Assembly (NCBI RefSeq): GCF_050624435.1
Contig: NC_134546.1
Span: 11,431,001 to 11,495,000, forward strand
DNA from: Tenrec ecaudatus
Lineage: Eukaryota; Chordata; Mammalia; Afrosoricida; Tenrecidae
Direction of reading: 5' to 3'
DNA length: 64,000 bases
Shown: piece by piece, positions 13,660 through 24,058 of the stretch
Layout of the letters: every line of letters begins with the position of its first letter
How positions within the stretch are numbered: position 1 is the first letter of the stretch
Program-made: the position numbers and the translations under genes
The notes under the pieces: generated by a model
Database searches by the model: none
Seen by the model: the letters and a program-made list of their open reading frames with translations, nothing else
Told to the model about the DNA's origin: nothing

Positions 13660-15596
13660 ACTGCCATCTATTCCATTCTAACTGCTGTTGTTAGGACCAT
13701 TGAGTCAGTTCCAACTCACAGCGACCCTGGGAACAACAGAACGGACCTCCACCCACTCCTGCACCATCCTCACGATTGTCTTCACACCGCCCACTCCTAC
13801 ACCGTCCTCACGATTGTCCTCACTCCACCCACTCCTACACCGTCCTCACGATTGTCCTCACTCCACCCACTCCTACACCATCCTCACGATTGTCCTCACC
13901 CCGCCCACTCCTGCTCCATCCTCACGATTGTCCTCACACCACCCACTCCTACACCATCCTCACGATTGTCCTCACACCGCCCACTCCTGCTCCATCCTCA
14001 CGATTGTCCTCACACCGCCCACTCCTGCTCCATCCTCACGATTGTCCTCACACCGCCCACTCCTACACCGTCCTCACGATTGTCCTCACTCCACCCACTC
14101 CTACACCATCCTCACGATTGTCTTCACACCGCCCACTCCTACACCGTCCTCACGATTGTCCTCACACCACCCACTCCTGCTCCATCCTCACGATTGTCCT
14201 CACACCACCCACTCCTACACCATCCTCACGATTGTCCTCACACCACCCACTCCTACACCATCCTCACGATTGTCCTCACTCCGCCCACTCCTACACCGTC
14301 CTCACGATTGTCCTCACACCACCCACTCCTACACCATCCTCACGATTGTCCTCACTCCGCCCACTCCTACACCATCCTCACGATTGTCCTCACACCACCC
14401 ACTCCTGCTCCATCCTCACGATTGTCCTCACACCACCCACTCCTACACCATCCTCACGATTGTCCTCACACCACCCACTCCTACACCATCCTCACGATTG
14501 TCCTCACTCCGCCCACTCCTACACCATCCTCACGATTGTCCTCACACCACCCACTCCTGCTCCATCCTCACGATTGTCCTCACACCACCCACTCCTACAC
14601 CATCCTCACGATTGTCCTCACACCACCCACTCCTACACCATCCTCACGATTGTCCTCACTCCGCCCACTCCTACACCGTCCTCACGATTGTCCTCACTCC
14701 ACCCACTCCTACACCGTCCTCACGATTGTTCTTATGTTGGAACCCATTGTTGGAGCCACGGTGTGAGTCCCTCTCGTCAAGGCCCTTCCTCTTCCTCGCT
14801 GTTGCTTTACTTTGCCAAGCATGTCCAAAGGATGTGTGACAAAGTCTCACCATCCTTACCTCTAAAGAGCATTCTCGCTGTACTTTGTCCAGACAGATCT
14901 GTGTGTTCTTTGGCAGTCGTCCATGGCACTTTGAATCTTCTTCACCAACACCACAGTTCTAAGGCATCAATTTTTCTTCAGTCTTCCTTATTCAATGCCC
15001 AACTTTCACAAGCCTACAAAGCTTGCATCAGGGTGTACCTCAGTCCTCGAATTAACCTCCTTGCTTTTCAACACTTTAAAGCGGTCTTGTGCAGCACATT
15101 TACCCAATGAAATGCATTGTTTGATCTCTTGACTGCTGCTTCCATAAGCAATGATTCTGGATCCTGGTGAGATGAAATCCTTTCTCTAATGACCGTGATG
15201 TTGCCTACTGGTCCAGGTGTGAGGATGTGGGTTTTCTTTGCATTGAGTTGTGATCCACACTGAAGGCTGCAGCCCTTGTTCTTCATCACTGCAATCCTTG
15301 TAAGTCCTCCTCGCTTGTCAGCAAGCAAGGTTCTGTCATCTATACAGCAAAGGTCGGTAGTAAGCTTTCCTCCAATCCTGGTGTCCCATTCTTTTCCATA
15401 CACCCCAGCTTCTCCGACTTTTTGCTCAGTATACAGACCAATAACTACACTTAGGGGCTACATCCCTGATGCACACCTTCCCTGGGTTGAAACCATGCAA
15501 TACGCCCTTGTTCTGTTTGCACAACATGTACAAGTTCTGCATGGGCACAATAAAGTGTTCTGGAATTTCAATTCTTCTCAATACTTTCTGATGCAA
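13660..15596 (-). mobile_element. RTE LINE, 5'-truncated, split by a minisatellite
   Basis: The longest RTE copy in the window. The 3' tail lies at 13,660-13,745 (cagttccaactcacagcgac). Minisatellite sequence replaces or expands the adjoining 3' segment to about 14,735. The element then continues to about 15,596 with blocks such as gaagtctc-like 14,842, tttcaacactttaaagcggt at 15,066 and ggatcctggtgagatgaaat at 15,159. These correspond to the ORF encoding endonuclease and reverse transcriptase, read on the minus strand. Frames are broken, so it is a dead copy. Confidence 0.75.
13747..14734 (+). repeat. 38-bp minisatellite, 26 copies
   Basis: Tandem array with an exact 38-bp period. The anchor cgattgtc recurs from 13,773 to 14,723, exactly 25 periods apart with no indel. 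Units vary at four places (gtcctt or gtctt; acc, tcc or ccc; A or G before CCCACTCC; ACACC or GCTCC). On the minus strand the unit reads acaatcgtgaggatgg..., which matches the RTE 3' block, so the unit comes from the host element. Units 11-14, 17-20 and 21-24 form a 152-bp higher-order repeat. The long plus-strand frames over it are repeat artefacts. Confidence 0.97.
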
Positions 15597-15765
15597 GGTG
15601 ACCCCAGAGGACAAATTTGAACGGCCTCTTGGGTTTTCAAGTCTGTAAATCTTCATGGGAGCAAAAAGCCTCATCTTTCTCCCACTGAGCAGCTGGTGGT
15701 TTCAAACTGCATTTACAGTCCTGTGTAACCCACCATGCCACTAGGAATCCTTGTGAAGGAAGAAT
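15597..15765 (-). repeat. AfroSINE
   Basis: Inverted copy abutting the RTE: tail ggtgaccccagaggac, middle gtctgtaaatcttcatggg, B-box side gcagctggtggtttcaaac, head ccatgccactaggaatcc. Confidence 0.85.
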
Positions 15766-15899
15766 TTGACACGGGACTTCTGATTGTCCAAACAGACACT
15801 TGTCTTGGGTTCTGTGCACATGAATGGTGACCCTGGAGATGGGATTGAGAATAGAAGGGAATACTCATTCACTTTATTATTAGCTACTGCTTATTCTGC

Positions 15900-16028
15900 C
15901 TGGATGCGAGTCGTGGTGGCAAAAGTGTGGCCTGCTAATAGAAGGGTGGGTGGTTCAAACCCACCAGCCACTCCTCTGGGGAAGCTTGGAGATGCCGGCT
16001 CCCATAAAGATCTACAATCTTGGAACCT
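15900..16028 (+). repeat. AfroSINE, 3'-truncated
   Basis: Shows cgtggtggcaaaagtgtggc, then gggtggttcaaacccaccag, then tcccataaagatctacaatc. The RTE-like tail is missing after about 16,028. Confidence 0.8.
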
Positions 16029-16029
16029 T

Positions 16030-17008
16030 GGTGTTACTGGCTGGGAACTTGAGGTCTCAGGGTACCCCTCTCTCAGTTCTTGTCCCGCTCCAACTATTTG
16101 GATGAGGGACAGAGATAATGTTTCTGGAACGAGTGAGGTCATAAGAGAGGTGCTTCAGCAGGGACCATGCCAGCTAGTCTGCGGGCACCCACAGGGTGGA
16201 AAATTAAGATTTTAAACTGCTTGTGGTGGACCTTCTGTTATTACTTGGCATTTTGTAGCATACCCCTGCTTCATAGGTGATGGGCATGCACCCCATAATT
16301 CATACTGTACCTTTGATGCCAGGCCCCAAACCCAGAGTCCATTCAATCATTGTGGGCAGGCGTGATCCTGTTTTTCCACCTGCACCCTTTCACTGTCTGC
16401 TGCTTCTCGAAAATTATTGATAAGGAAATATGTCTTCTCTGCCCTCCCTCTTCCGTTGTGCTGGGAGGCTCTTGATAAGAAAAATGTGCTAGAAATTCCT
16501 CCTATTGTCCTTCTTTGCTCTTGTCCCAATCTGTCTCCCTAGCGTGACGGTGCTGTTCCACACTTCCACTGCGAGGAGGAAGCGAATCGATGGCAGGGGG
16601 TGCTCTGTACGTCTGCCTTTTTATCTTTTTATTAGGAGATTTTAAAAAGTGTTGATTTTGTTTTATCATAGTGAATGAGCGGGGGAGTGCGGAGTGGAGA
16701 CCCAAAGCCCATTTGTAGGCCACTGGACATCCCCTTATAGAAGGGTCTTGGGGAGGAGATGAGACAGTCAGGGTGCAATGTAGTAATGATGAAAAATACA
16801 ACTTTCCTCTAGTTCCTAAATGCTTCCTTCCCCACCTCCCACTGTCATGATCTGAATCCTACCTTGCAAGTCTGACTAGACCAGAGGATGTACACTGGTG
16901 CAGATGGGAACTGGAAACACAGGGAATCCAGGGCAGATGATCCTCTCAGAACCACTGGTGTGAGTGATGATACTGGGAGGGGATAGAGAGGGTGGGTTGG
17001 AAAGGGGG
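16030..17008. other. Intergenic, nothing recognised
   Basis: No exon, RNA gene or confidently named repeat. Several overlapping short frames on both strands are without recognisable domains. Confidence 0.4.
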
Positions 17009-17009
17009 A

Positions 17010-17312
17010 ACAGAATTTAAGGATCTACATGTGACCTCCTCCCTGGGGGATGGACAACAGAAAAGTGAGCGAAGGGAGACGTGGGACAGAGCAAGATATG
17101 CACAATAATTTGTAAATTATCAAGGGCTCATGAGGGAGGAGGGAGTGGGGAGGGAGGGGGAAAAATGAGGACCTGATGCCAGGGGCTTGGGTGAAGAGCA
17201 AATGTTTCGAGAATGATGAGGGCAACGAATGTACAAAAGTGCTTTACACAATTGATGTATGTATGGATTGTGATAGGAGTTGTATGAGCCCCTAAAAAAT
17301 GATTTTTTAAAA
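17010..17312 (+). mobile_element. LINE 3'-end repeat (family B)
   Basis: Very similar to the copy at 7.07-7.36 kb: ctacatgtgacctcctccct, aaattatcaagggctcatga, tgtatgtatggattgtgata, and the end gagcccctaaaaaatgat. It is 5'-truncated and non-coding. Confidence 0.75.
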
Positions 17313-17314
17313 GT

Positions 17315-17780
17315 GTTGATTTTGTGGTTGTCAACATACACAGAGCAAACCACCACCAGCTCACCCGTTTCTGCATTCACACTTCATCGGCGAGGGGTCA
17401 ACTATCCGCGATGCTTTCCGAGCTGTTCCTCCAGCCATAGCATGAGCCCGCTGTCTCCTAGGCTTTCCACCTAATCTTTTGAATTGCTCTTGTCAATTTG
17501 GTCTCATAGATAGTTCTCAAAAGAGCACAGTGCTAAGGCAGATTTATTTTTTAACTAATTCAGTAGAGCTATTGTTTGCTTTTAAGAAGACATCAGGGAA
17601 TATTTTGGTTTGTGGATTAAGGGTTATAGCAGGGAAATAGTTTTCAAGGCTCATCTAGTTTAATTATGTAATTTTGAAATTAGATACACCAATATGACAA
17701 TTAAAGTTCAAGTGGGATGAAGCAAAATAATGGCATCTAAGGAAAACGTCCTATTTTGTGCATCAAAGCATTTGTTTACA
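17315..17780. other. Intergenic, nothing recognised
   Basis: AT-rich unique-looking sequence between a LINE 3' end and an AfroSINE. No supported feature. Confidence 0.4.
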
Positions 17781-17784
17781 AAGA

Positions 17785-17932
17785 CAACCCATGGGCCAGC
17801 AGTTTGAACTCATCAACTACGGGGGGGGGGGGGGGGGGGGGGGGAGGGGAGATGAGGCAGTCTGCTCCCAATAGATTTACAGCCTCAGAAACCCACAGGG
17901 GCTATGAGTTACAATCAGCTCGGGTGGCAGGG

Positions 17933-17935
<3 letters not shown>
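17785..17935 (+). repeat. AfroSINE with internal G-run
   Basis: Recognised by gggccagcagtttgaactca, gatgaggcagtctgctccca and cctcagaaacccacagggg. A run of about 24 G at 17,821-17,844 replaces the part after the B-box, and the tail passes into a GT microsatellite. Confidence 0.75.

Positions 17936-17982
<47 letters not shown>
17936..17982 (+). repeat. (GT)n microsatellite
   Basis: About 23 GT units starting directly at the end of an AfroSINE tail. Confidence 0.97.
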
Positions 17983-17983
<1 letters not shown>

Positions 17984-18254
17984 GGAAATGTGGACAGGAG
18001 GTGTTTGGAGTATGTCTTCAGAGAAATCAAGGAGAAGTGTGGTAATTGACAGGTGATGGCTCCTGGCTTCGCCTCGCCCGTTTGTTCTCAGCTCTCGGAC
18101 TGTCCTATGATCCTGGCTATAGGACTGCACCCAGTTCCTTCTCCTTCGGCAGCGGCTCCTTCCACACTCTACCAGAAGAGGGCACCCGAGAGAGCTGGCA
18201 AGGCCCAGGGAGGAACAAGGTGTTCCTGTGTCTGCTACCCTGTCCTGTCCTGCC

Positions 18255-18430
18255 GCCGGCAGTTCATTCTACGAGGAGCTCCAGAAACTCCTGACTCACG
18301 GTGACCTCACAGGGCAGAGTGAACTTGACAGTCGGCCAGTGGGTGTCAGACTGTAAGCTCTACAGGAAGAGAAGGCGTCATCTTCGCCTGGCCCCCCAGC
18401 TGGTGGTTTGGGGGTCTTGCGATGACCAGC
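18255..18430 (-). repeat. AfroSINE, diverged
   Basis: Inverted and degraded: gactcacggtgacctcacag, tgtaagctctacaggaagag, ccagctggtggtttggggg. The SINE start is not clearly preserved. Confidence 0.65.
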
Positions 18431-19649
18431 CCACAGGGAAACTCACTAGCCACCAGGGCTCCTGTCAGTGAGAGCAGGTGATTCCAGGCCCCCTCTAATC
18501 TCACCACCCCCGGGGACCAGCACCTTCTCCTCCGATTGCTGCCCTTCCAACCAGCTTCTAAAAGGTAACACCTCCCCCGGCTTCTCTTCGTTCTCAAGGT
18601 CCCAGAGGTTGGTTCCAGGTTGCTACTCTATGTGACCTTCCCGGTCTCTTTCTCTCCTGTTTCTTTTGGTCTTTTGGGGTCTTTCAATACTTCGTCAAGC
18701 ATTTTTCCTATTAAATCACCGGATAAAATAATTATGTTTCTGGCTTCTGACTGGACCCTGACTGATGGGGTGGAGCCACGCCCGCCTTTGACTCAAGCCG
18801 AGTAAAGAGGGGTTTCAACCAGAGCCCGTGGAAAGCAGGCCACGTGTCCTCGTGGACAGAGGACCTCTCAACGGCCTCAGGCAAGCCGGTGAGCTGCTTG
18901 GGAGCAAGAGTTGCTCTGTCACTGGGCTGGGCCTGCATCCCAGTTTCTCAGGCCAGGGGGAGTGTGGCTGCCATGAAACGTATTCGAGAAAGAGGACCAG
19001 AGAAGCAAAAAAGCACGCGTGGTCAGAGTGGGGGTCCTCTGATCGAGACCATCATCGGCAGAGGTGGACCTAGCGCATGGCAGGATGGCAGTGCCCTTTC
19101 CACGGGTGCCACTGAGCCGTTCCTAGTAACCACTGCATTTACGTGGCCAGTAGAAGAGCTCATTCGGTGACTTCAAGCCAATCCTTTGGTATTTGAGAAT
19201 CTGTACAGGTCAAAGCAGACTGGGAGATTTTGCTCTGCTGAGTGTAGAAATTCGAGGGGGACGTGGGTGGTGGGGGGAAGGAGGAAGGTGGTTAAATTTT
19301 GAGCACATTGTCCATGAAAGCAAGAAAGGGGCAGGTATAATTTTCATGTAGTGCTGCAACGCGGTCAGTGAAAGATGAATGCACTTGACCTGTAATTGTG
19401 AGCGAATATTATGGTGAAGTTATCTAAAGGATGGTGTCAGATGTTTGGACAGGGGGGTGAATCCAACAATTGCCATAGGGGTTATTTCTTATAGGTGACG
19501 TTGCTGCCAATAGCGCCGCCTGGAGGGGCCGTGGGGCCTCAGACAAAAGTGGAGGTTGAAGCCGATTCTCAGGCCCTCTGGAGGGAGCCTAGAACCCACC
19601 GTAATTCCAGGACGAAGGAAGCCAAGAGGAACCAGCAAGGACAGGGTTC
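18431..19649. other. Intergenic, nothing recognised
   Basis: GC-moderate sequence of 1.2 kb. Overlapping frames of 60-108 codons lie around 18,620-19,170 on both strands, but none has a domain or a conserved feel. No repeat was identified. Confidence 0.4.
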
Positions 19650-19657
19650 TTATAGAG

Positions 19658-19976
19658 CAGTGGTTCTCAACCTTCCTAATGCCGCGACCCCTAAGACAGT
19701 TCCTCATGGAGTGGTGACCCCCAACCATAGCATGACGTTCGTTGCTACTTCATCACTGTAATTTTGAATAGTCATGTAAATATCTGATAGGCAGGATTTA
19801 TTTTCATTGTTACAAATTGAACATAATTAAACATAATTAAAGCAGAGTGATTAATCACACAATATGTAATTAGATATTGTGAAATATTTCTGTATTTTCT
19901 GATGGTCTTAGGCGACCCCTGTGAAAGGGTCCTTCGACTCCCAAAGGGGTTGAGACCCACAGGTTGAAAACCTCTA
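19658..19976 (+). mobile_element. SPIN (space invader) hAT transposon, non-autonomous
   Basis: A 319-bp element with hAT terminal inverted repeats: it starts CAGTGGTTCTCAACC, and its right end reads ggttgaaaacctcta, the near reverse complement. A perfect 8-bp target duplication ttatagag flanks it (19,650-19,657 and 19,977-19,984). Internal blocks gaacataattaaacataatt and aatatgtaattagatattgt match the non-autonomous SPIN family, which moved horizontally into several tetrapod lineages including tenrecs. It has no transposase and is close to the full length of the short family. Confidence 0.92.
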
Positions 19977-20061
19977 TTATAGAGAGTCCCATGGGAGATT
20001 TAAACCAAGCCCTGAGAGGATAAGGCTTCGAACTACAAACTCAAAAAATCAAACTCATGGC

Positions 20062-20572
20062 CACTGGTTAGCTTATTGTGCCAACCTGGCTGATAAACAC
20101 ATGTGGGGTTAATTGAAGGGCAGAGGGATAAATGGCTCAGTGACCTCGCCCTTCCAGTTTTTGGGTCTCTTGCTTTCTGATGGTCGGACCAGGGTGCAGC
20201 TGCTTTAGCCAGTTCTCTGCTTTAGCTGGCAAAGCTCACTTCCTGCAAGACATCCCTGAGGAGAAGCCACATGCAGCCCTGCAGCCCTGGGTGCTAGAGC
20301 AGCCGTGTGGAGACCCCTGCCAGCTCTGAGATGCTTACACACTCACTGACTCAGCTTTCCTCCTGCAGTCGGCATCATTGCGTCTGTTTTGTGAGATGGA
20401 GGAGGACTTTGTGGATTGGTGTCGGACATATGGGCTAATGTTGGACTTGTGGGCTTGGGCAGCCCTGGGTTGGGATGTTTTCTTGATGCGCACTTAACCT
20501 TTATGTAAAACTCTCTCTCATACATGAATTTCTGTGGATTTGTTTCTCTAAAGTACCCAGACTGACACAGCC
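20062..20572 (-). repeat. Interspersed repeat family X
   Basis: About 510 bp sharing long blocks with the copies at 35,793-36,313 (opposite strand) and 38,903-39,463: gccgtgtggagacccctgcc, tcagtcggcatcattgc-type block and gtttctctaaagtacccaga at the end. Termini of the type TGTGTTAGT...CCACA suggest an LTR or other TG...CA element. The class is unresolved. Confidence 0.6.
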
Positions 20573-21172
20573 ACTGACTCAGCTTTGTGAGATAGGGTCA
20601 AACTGCCCCCCGTGGGTTTCTGAAACTGATTCCTTTTTTGTTTTTGAGTAGATTTTTTTTAAAAAATCAGTTTATTGGGAGCTCTTATACATCCATTGTG
20701 TCAAGCACACTTGTACATATGTTGCCATCATCCTTTTCCAAACATTTTCATTCTACTTGGACCCTTGTTATCAGCTCCTCATTTTTTTCCTCCCTCTCCC
20801 ACCATTCCCCACCCCATGAACCCTTGATATTTTATTAATTATTATTTTCATGTCTAATACCAGCTACTGGCCCCCTTCACTCATGCCTCTGCTGCTCGTT
20901 CCCCCAGGTGATGGGGCGCAGCCATATGTCGATCATTGTGATGGGTTCCCCCTTTCTCTCCCCTCCTGTCCCTCCGCCCTCATGGCACCACCACGCCCAT
21001 CACTGTTCCTGAGAGGTTCATCGCCCTGGATTCCCTGTGTTGAGGAAACTGTGACTCTTCATGAGAGTAGAAAGCCTCATCTTCCTCCAGTGAAGCAGCT
21101 GATGCTTTTGAACTGCGGACCTTGTGATTAGAACCCCAATCCTAACCCACTACACCACCAGCACTCCTCCAG
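20573..21172 (-). repeat. AfroSINE split by a LINE insertion
   Basis: The 3' part lies at 20,573-20,632 (gactcagctttgtgagatag to gggtttctgaaactg) and the rest at 21,043-21,172 (gaaactgtgactcttcatga to accaccagcactcct). The shared gaaactg at the break is consistent with a short target duplication around the LINE between them. Confidence 0.8.
20640..21038 (-). mobile_element. LINE 3'-end repeat (family B) nested in AfroSINE
   Basis: Inverted family-B 3' end: aaaaaatcagtttattggga is its tail, followed by ttgtgtcaagcacacttgta and cccaccccatgaacccttga. It continues to gttcatcgccctggattccc. Confidence 0.75.
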
Positions 21173-21469
21173 CTCACCATAGTAACTGCTCACCAAAGAC
21201 ATTCCTGGCCCTCCTCACACCTCTTCCTCCTGAGACTGTAATCCAGAGGGGTTCAGAACCAGGGTTGGAAAGCTGGGGTGCCCACTAAAGCTGAAAGCAG
21301 AAGAAAAACGACTCCTCCCTGGCTGCCCCAGAATCATGTTTGGAGTCTGAATGCTGAGGACTGGCGTTTTATTTTCAATGATCACACGAAGAACCATCAG
21401 GTTTGCTGTGTGAGTGCCAGTGAAGGATTCCTCCCCACCTCAATGATGGGGGCCCTCATCCGTCTCCTA

Positions 21470-21666
21470 TGGAGTGGCTGATGCGAGGTGGACTGGTTAT
21501 GCTTTGGGCTGTGATCTGTGTGGTTGATAGTTCGAAACTACCAGCAGCTCTGAAGGAGAAAGATGGGTCTTTCCACTCCTGTAAATAGTTATAGTCTCAG
21601 AAACCCATGGGGGGCAGGAAGGGGGGTGGCACTGTGAGTCAGCATTGACTCGATGGCAGTGAGTTT
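21470..21666 (+). repeat. AfroSINE
   Basis: Plus-strand copy: ggactggttatgctttgggc, gatagttcgaaactaccagc, cctgtaaatagttatagtct, gtcagcattgactcgatggc. It is nearly complete, with a G-rich expansion at 21,610-21,627. Confidence 0.88.
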
Positions 21667-21764
21667 TCAAAAAGGAAGCTCAAAATGCAAAACTGAAGTT
21701 GCTGTTATGATTACGTTATAAGCCTTGCTTATTCAACATACAGAAGCAAAATACAAAAGAACAA

Positions 21765-21976
21765 AATCCATTGTCCTCGAGTCGCTAATGACTTTATAGG
21801 ACAGAGTGGAACTGCCCCACAGGGTTTCCAAGGCTGTCAATCTTCATGGAAGTAGATTGTCACATCCACTGCGGGGGAGGGGAGAAGGGGCAGCTGGTGG
21901 GATCAAACCAAGGGCATTTCGGATAGCAGCCAAGCACTTACCTAACAGGCAGATGCGCCATGTTACCACAGGGCAG
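21765..21976 (-). repeat. AfroSINE
   Basis: Inverted copy: tcctcgagtcgctaatgact, ctgccccacagggtttccaa, ggcagctggtgggatcaaac, and the degraded start near ccatgttaccacaggg. Confidence 0.85.
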
Positions 21977-22014
21977 TTCCTGTCACTGTCACCAGCGTGT
22001 AGACAGAATGAAAC

Positions 22015-22322
22015 ACTGCCCGGTCCTGGGCCATGCTCACCATTGCGGCGTCTGAGTCCACGGATGCAGGCACTGTGCTGGTGCAGCTCTTAACACGCTT
22101 CTTCTCTTTTTGCTGCTCAAACCTGACTTTACCAAGCACGACGACCTTCTCCAGGGACTGTTCTCTCCTCATCACATATCCAAAGTCCGTGAGAGGAAGT
22201 CTGGCCATCCTGGGTTCTAAGGAACAGTCTAGTTGCACTGCCTCCAAGACAGGTTTCTCTCTCTCTCTCTCTCTCTTCTTTCTTTCTAGTAGTCAATTGT
22301 ACTTTCAATCTTCTTCGCCAAC
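22015..22322 (-). mobile_element. RTE 3' fragment, joined to an AfroSINE head
   Basis: Reverse complement of RTE: accttctccagggactgttc at 22,142, agaggaagtctggccatcct at 22,191 and tttcaatcttcttcgccaac at 22,302. A (TC)n expansion at 22,254-22,286 sits within it. It runs into the inner part of an AfroSINE without a visible gap. Confidence 0.65.
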
Positions 22323-22437
22323 ACTTCATGGGAGCAGACAGCCTCCTCTTTCTCCTGTGGAGCAGCTGGTGGGTTTGAACCACTGCCCTTGTGGTGATCA
22401 GTCCAGCATTTGCCTGGCAGCACCACCAGGTCTTGTA
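22323..22437 (-). repeat. AfroSINE head and middle
   Basis: Shows acttcatgggagcagacagc, gcagctggtgggtttgaacc and agcaccaccaggtctt. The normal short tail is absent and RTE sequence stands in its place. Confidence 0.8.
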
Positions 22438-22686
22438 GTCTTGTTAATTGGGCATCTTTTTTTCCTAGCCAGGAAAGAAAGGTCGGTTCCTTCAGCCAGA
22501 TTATTTATTTTTAATGTGTCAGCGTGCTTATTTTAAAAAGGGAAAGAGGGAGAAGTTTTTCTAAAGCCCTGGGGGAAATCGCTGGGGTCCTGTTAAATAT
22601 TCCCTCTTTTCTAAGTGGGGTTTCAGAAGTAGAAAAGCACATCTTAGCTCTTGGAGAACCCAGTGCTGCAACTCACTGGCACCTGG

Positions 22687-22705
22687 AGGTAGGGGGGGGG
22701 TGGGT

Positions 22706-22751
<46 letters not shown>
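22687..22751 (+). repeat. G-run plus (GT)n microsatellite
   Basis: A G10 tract at 22,692-22,700 grades into about 22 GT units ending at 22,750. A second G9 run lies at 22,779-22,788. Confidence 0.95.
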
Positions 22752-23555
22752 AGAGGAGGACTGTGTTTCACAGCGCTTGGGGGGGGGGATGCCTTGGGGC
22801 AGGGGCAGGGAATAGACAATCAGGCTTTGCTCCTGAGGTGGCTCTGTGGATTCAAATAAGTGCTGCATGTATAAATTAGAAATGAGACCTGACGAGACTG
22901 TGAGCCTGGAAAGGGCAGTCACAACCCAGGCACAACAGACACCCGTTAAAGTGTAAGGGAAAACGTGCAAAGCAGATCAGCCGAAGCAGCCCATGGGTGA
23001 GCAGGGCATGCCGAGAGCAGATTGACCAGCAGCGGAATGAGACACAGGACATCGGGCTCAGCTTGAGGCGATCACGCCGGCTTCTCCCTCCACTTGGTGG
23101 CCCGGAGTTTCTGGGATCAAGGAGCATGACCAGCAGTGCTCCCTCGCTGAAGGACGTGCTGCTGACCACAACCCCAATGACCTTCCTTGCAGTACACTGA
23201 CACGGCACCTGCCCCAGACTGCTAACCAAGACTCTCGCTTGGTCTTTGCTTATGAGATCTGAGACTGTGACTCCTTCGGGAGCTCAGTGAGGTCCCTTCA
23301 GTGAGGTGCAGCCCATGCAGAGGGGGCAGGAAGGGCTTGGGCTTCATCCTTCACCCCAAATCCACGCAGGCTACTGACTGCAGTGAATGAAACCCATACA
23401 CAATTCAACGTCTCCGGATATTTTAGGGGATTTGCTTAAAACAAGAACCAACCCTTTTGGTGAGCAGATGTGCGGGTTGAACCGTTTACACTATTCATGG
23501 ACAATGACATTAAAAAAACAAAACACCTCTTCTGCAGACATCTTTACCATGATTC
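22752..23555. other. Intergenic, nothing recognised
   Basis: No exon or named repeat seen. Minus-strand frames at 22,644-23,229 overlap the microsatellite or lack a domain. Confidence 0.4.
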
Positions 23556-23559
23556 ACTG

Positions 23560-23765
23560 CAAAACCCACTGCCAGCAAGAGAACTCTGACTCCTAGCGAC
23601 CCCGTAGGGCAGAGTCGAACCGTCCTCCAGAGTTTCCAAGGTTGTAAACCTTTCTAGCACAGACTGTCCCATTGTTCTCCTATGGGGCTGCTGGTGGGTT
23701 TGAACCAGTGATCTTCCAGTTAGCCACCTGATGCTTAATGTGCTGTGCCCCTGGGCTCCTGAGTG
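23560..23765 (-). repeat. AfroSINE, full length
   Basis: Inverted copy: actctgactcctagcgaccc, ggcagagtcgaaccgtcctc, gctgctggtgggtttgaacc, and the SINE start at tgcccctgggctcc. Confidence 0.9.
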
Positions 23766-23824
23766 ACCTCAAACTAAATCTATTCTTTATCCTCCTAGTC
23801 TGCATCCCCTGCTTTCATAGATTT

Positions 23825-24058
23825 CCCCAAAGGCACAGCAGGCCAGGTGCTTTAAACACATTTTCACATTGAATTCTTACAGCCACCCAAGAGGCCGACA
23901 AATGTTAGCAACCCCATTGCACGAACGAGGACATCTAGGTCAGGAGGCTCAAAGGGTTTCAATACCTTCAGAACCAGTTAGTAAGGGAGTTGGGGCTCGA
24001 AATAAATCCGACTAGACCTGAAATGCATGCTGCATCCACTAAGCCACACTACCTCACG
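23825..24058 (-). repeat. MIR
   Basis: Ancient mammalian SINE, inverted: accccattgcacgaacgagg matches the MIR core on the minus strand, followed by agttagtaagggagttgggg. It also ends in the typical gctgcatccactaagccaca. Confidence 0.75.

Noticed and set aside
13747-14734. CRISPR-like array
   Set aside because: Repeats are directly tandem with no unique spacers, in a mammalian genome; it is a minisatellite.
13546-15110. Three proline/histidine-rich frames of 383-444 codons
   Set aside because: They are one 38-bp repeat read in three frames, within an inverted dead LINE.
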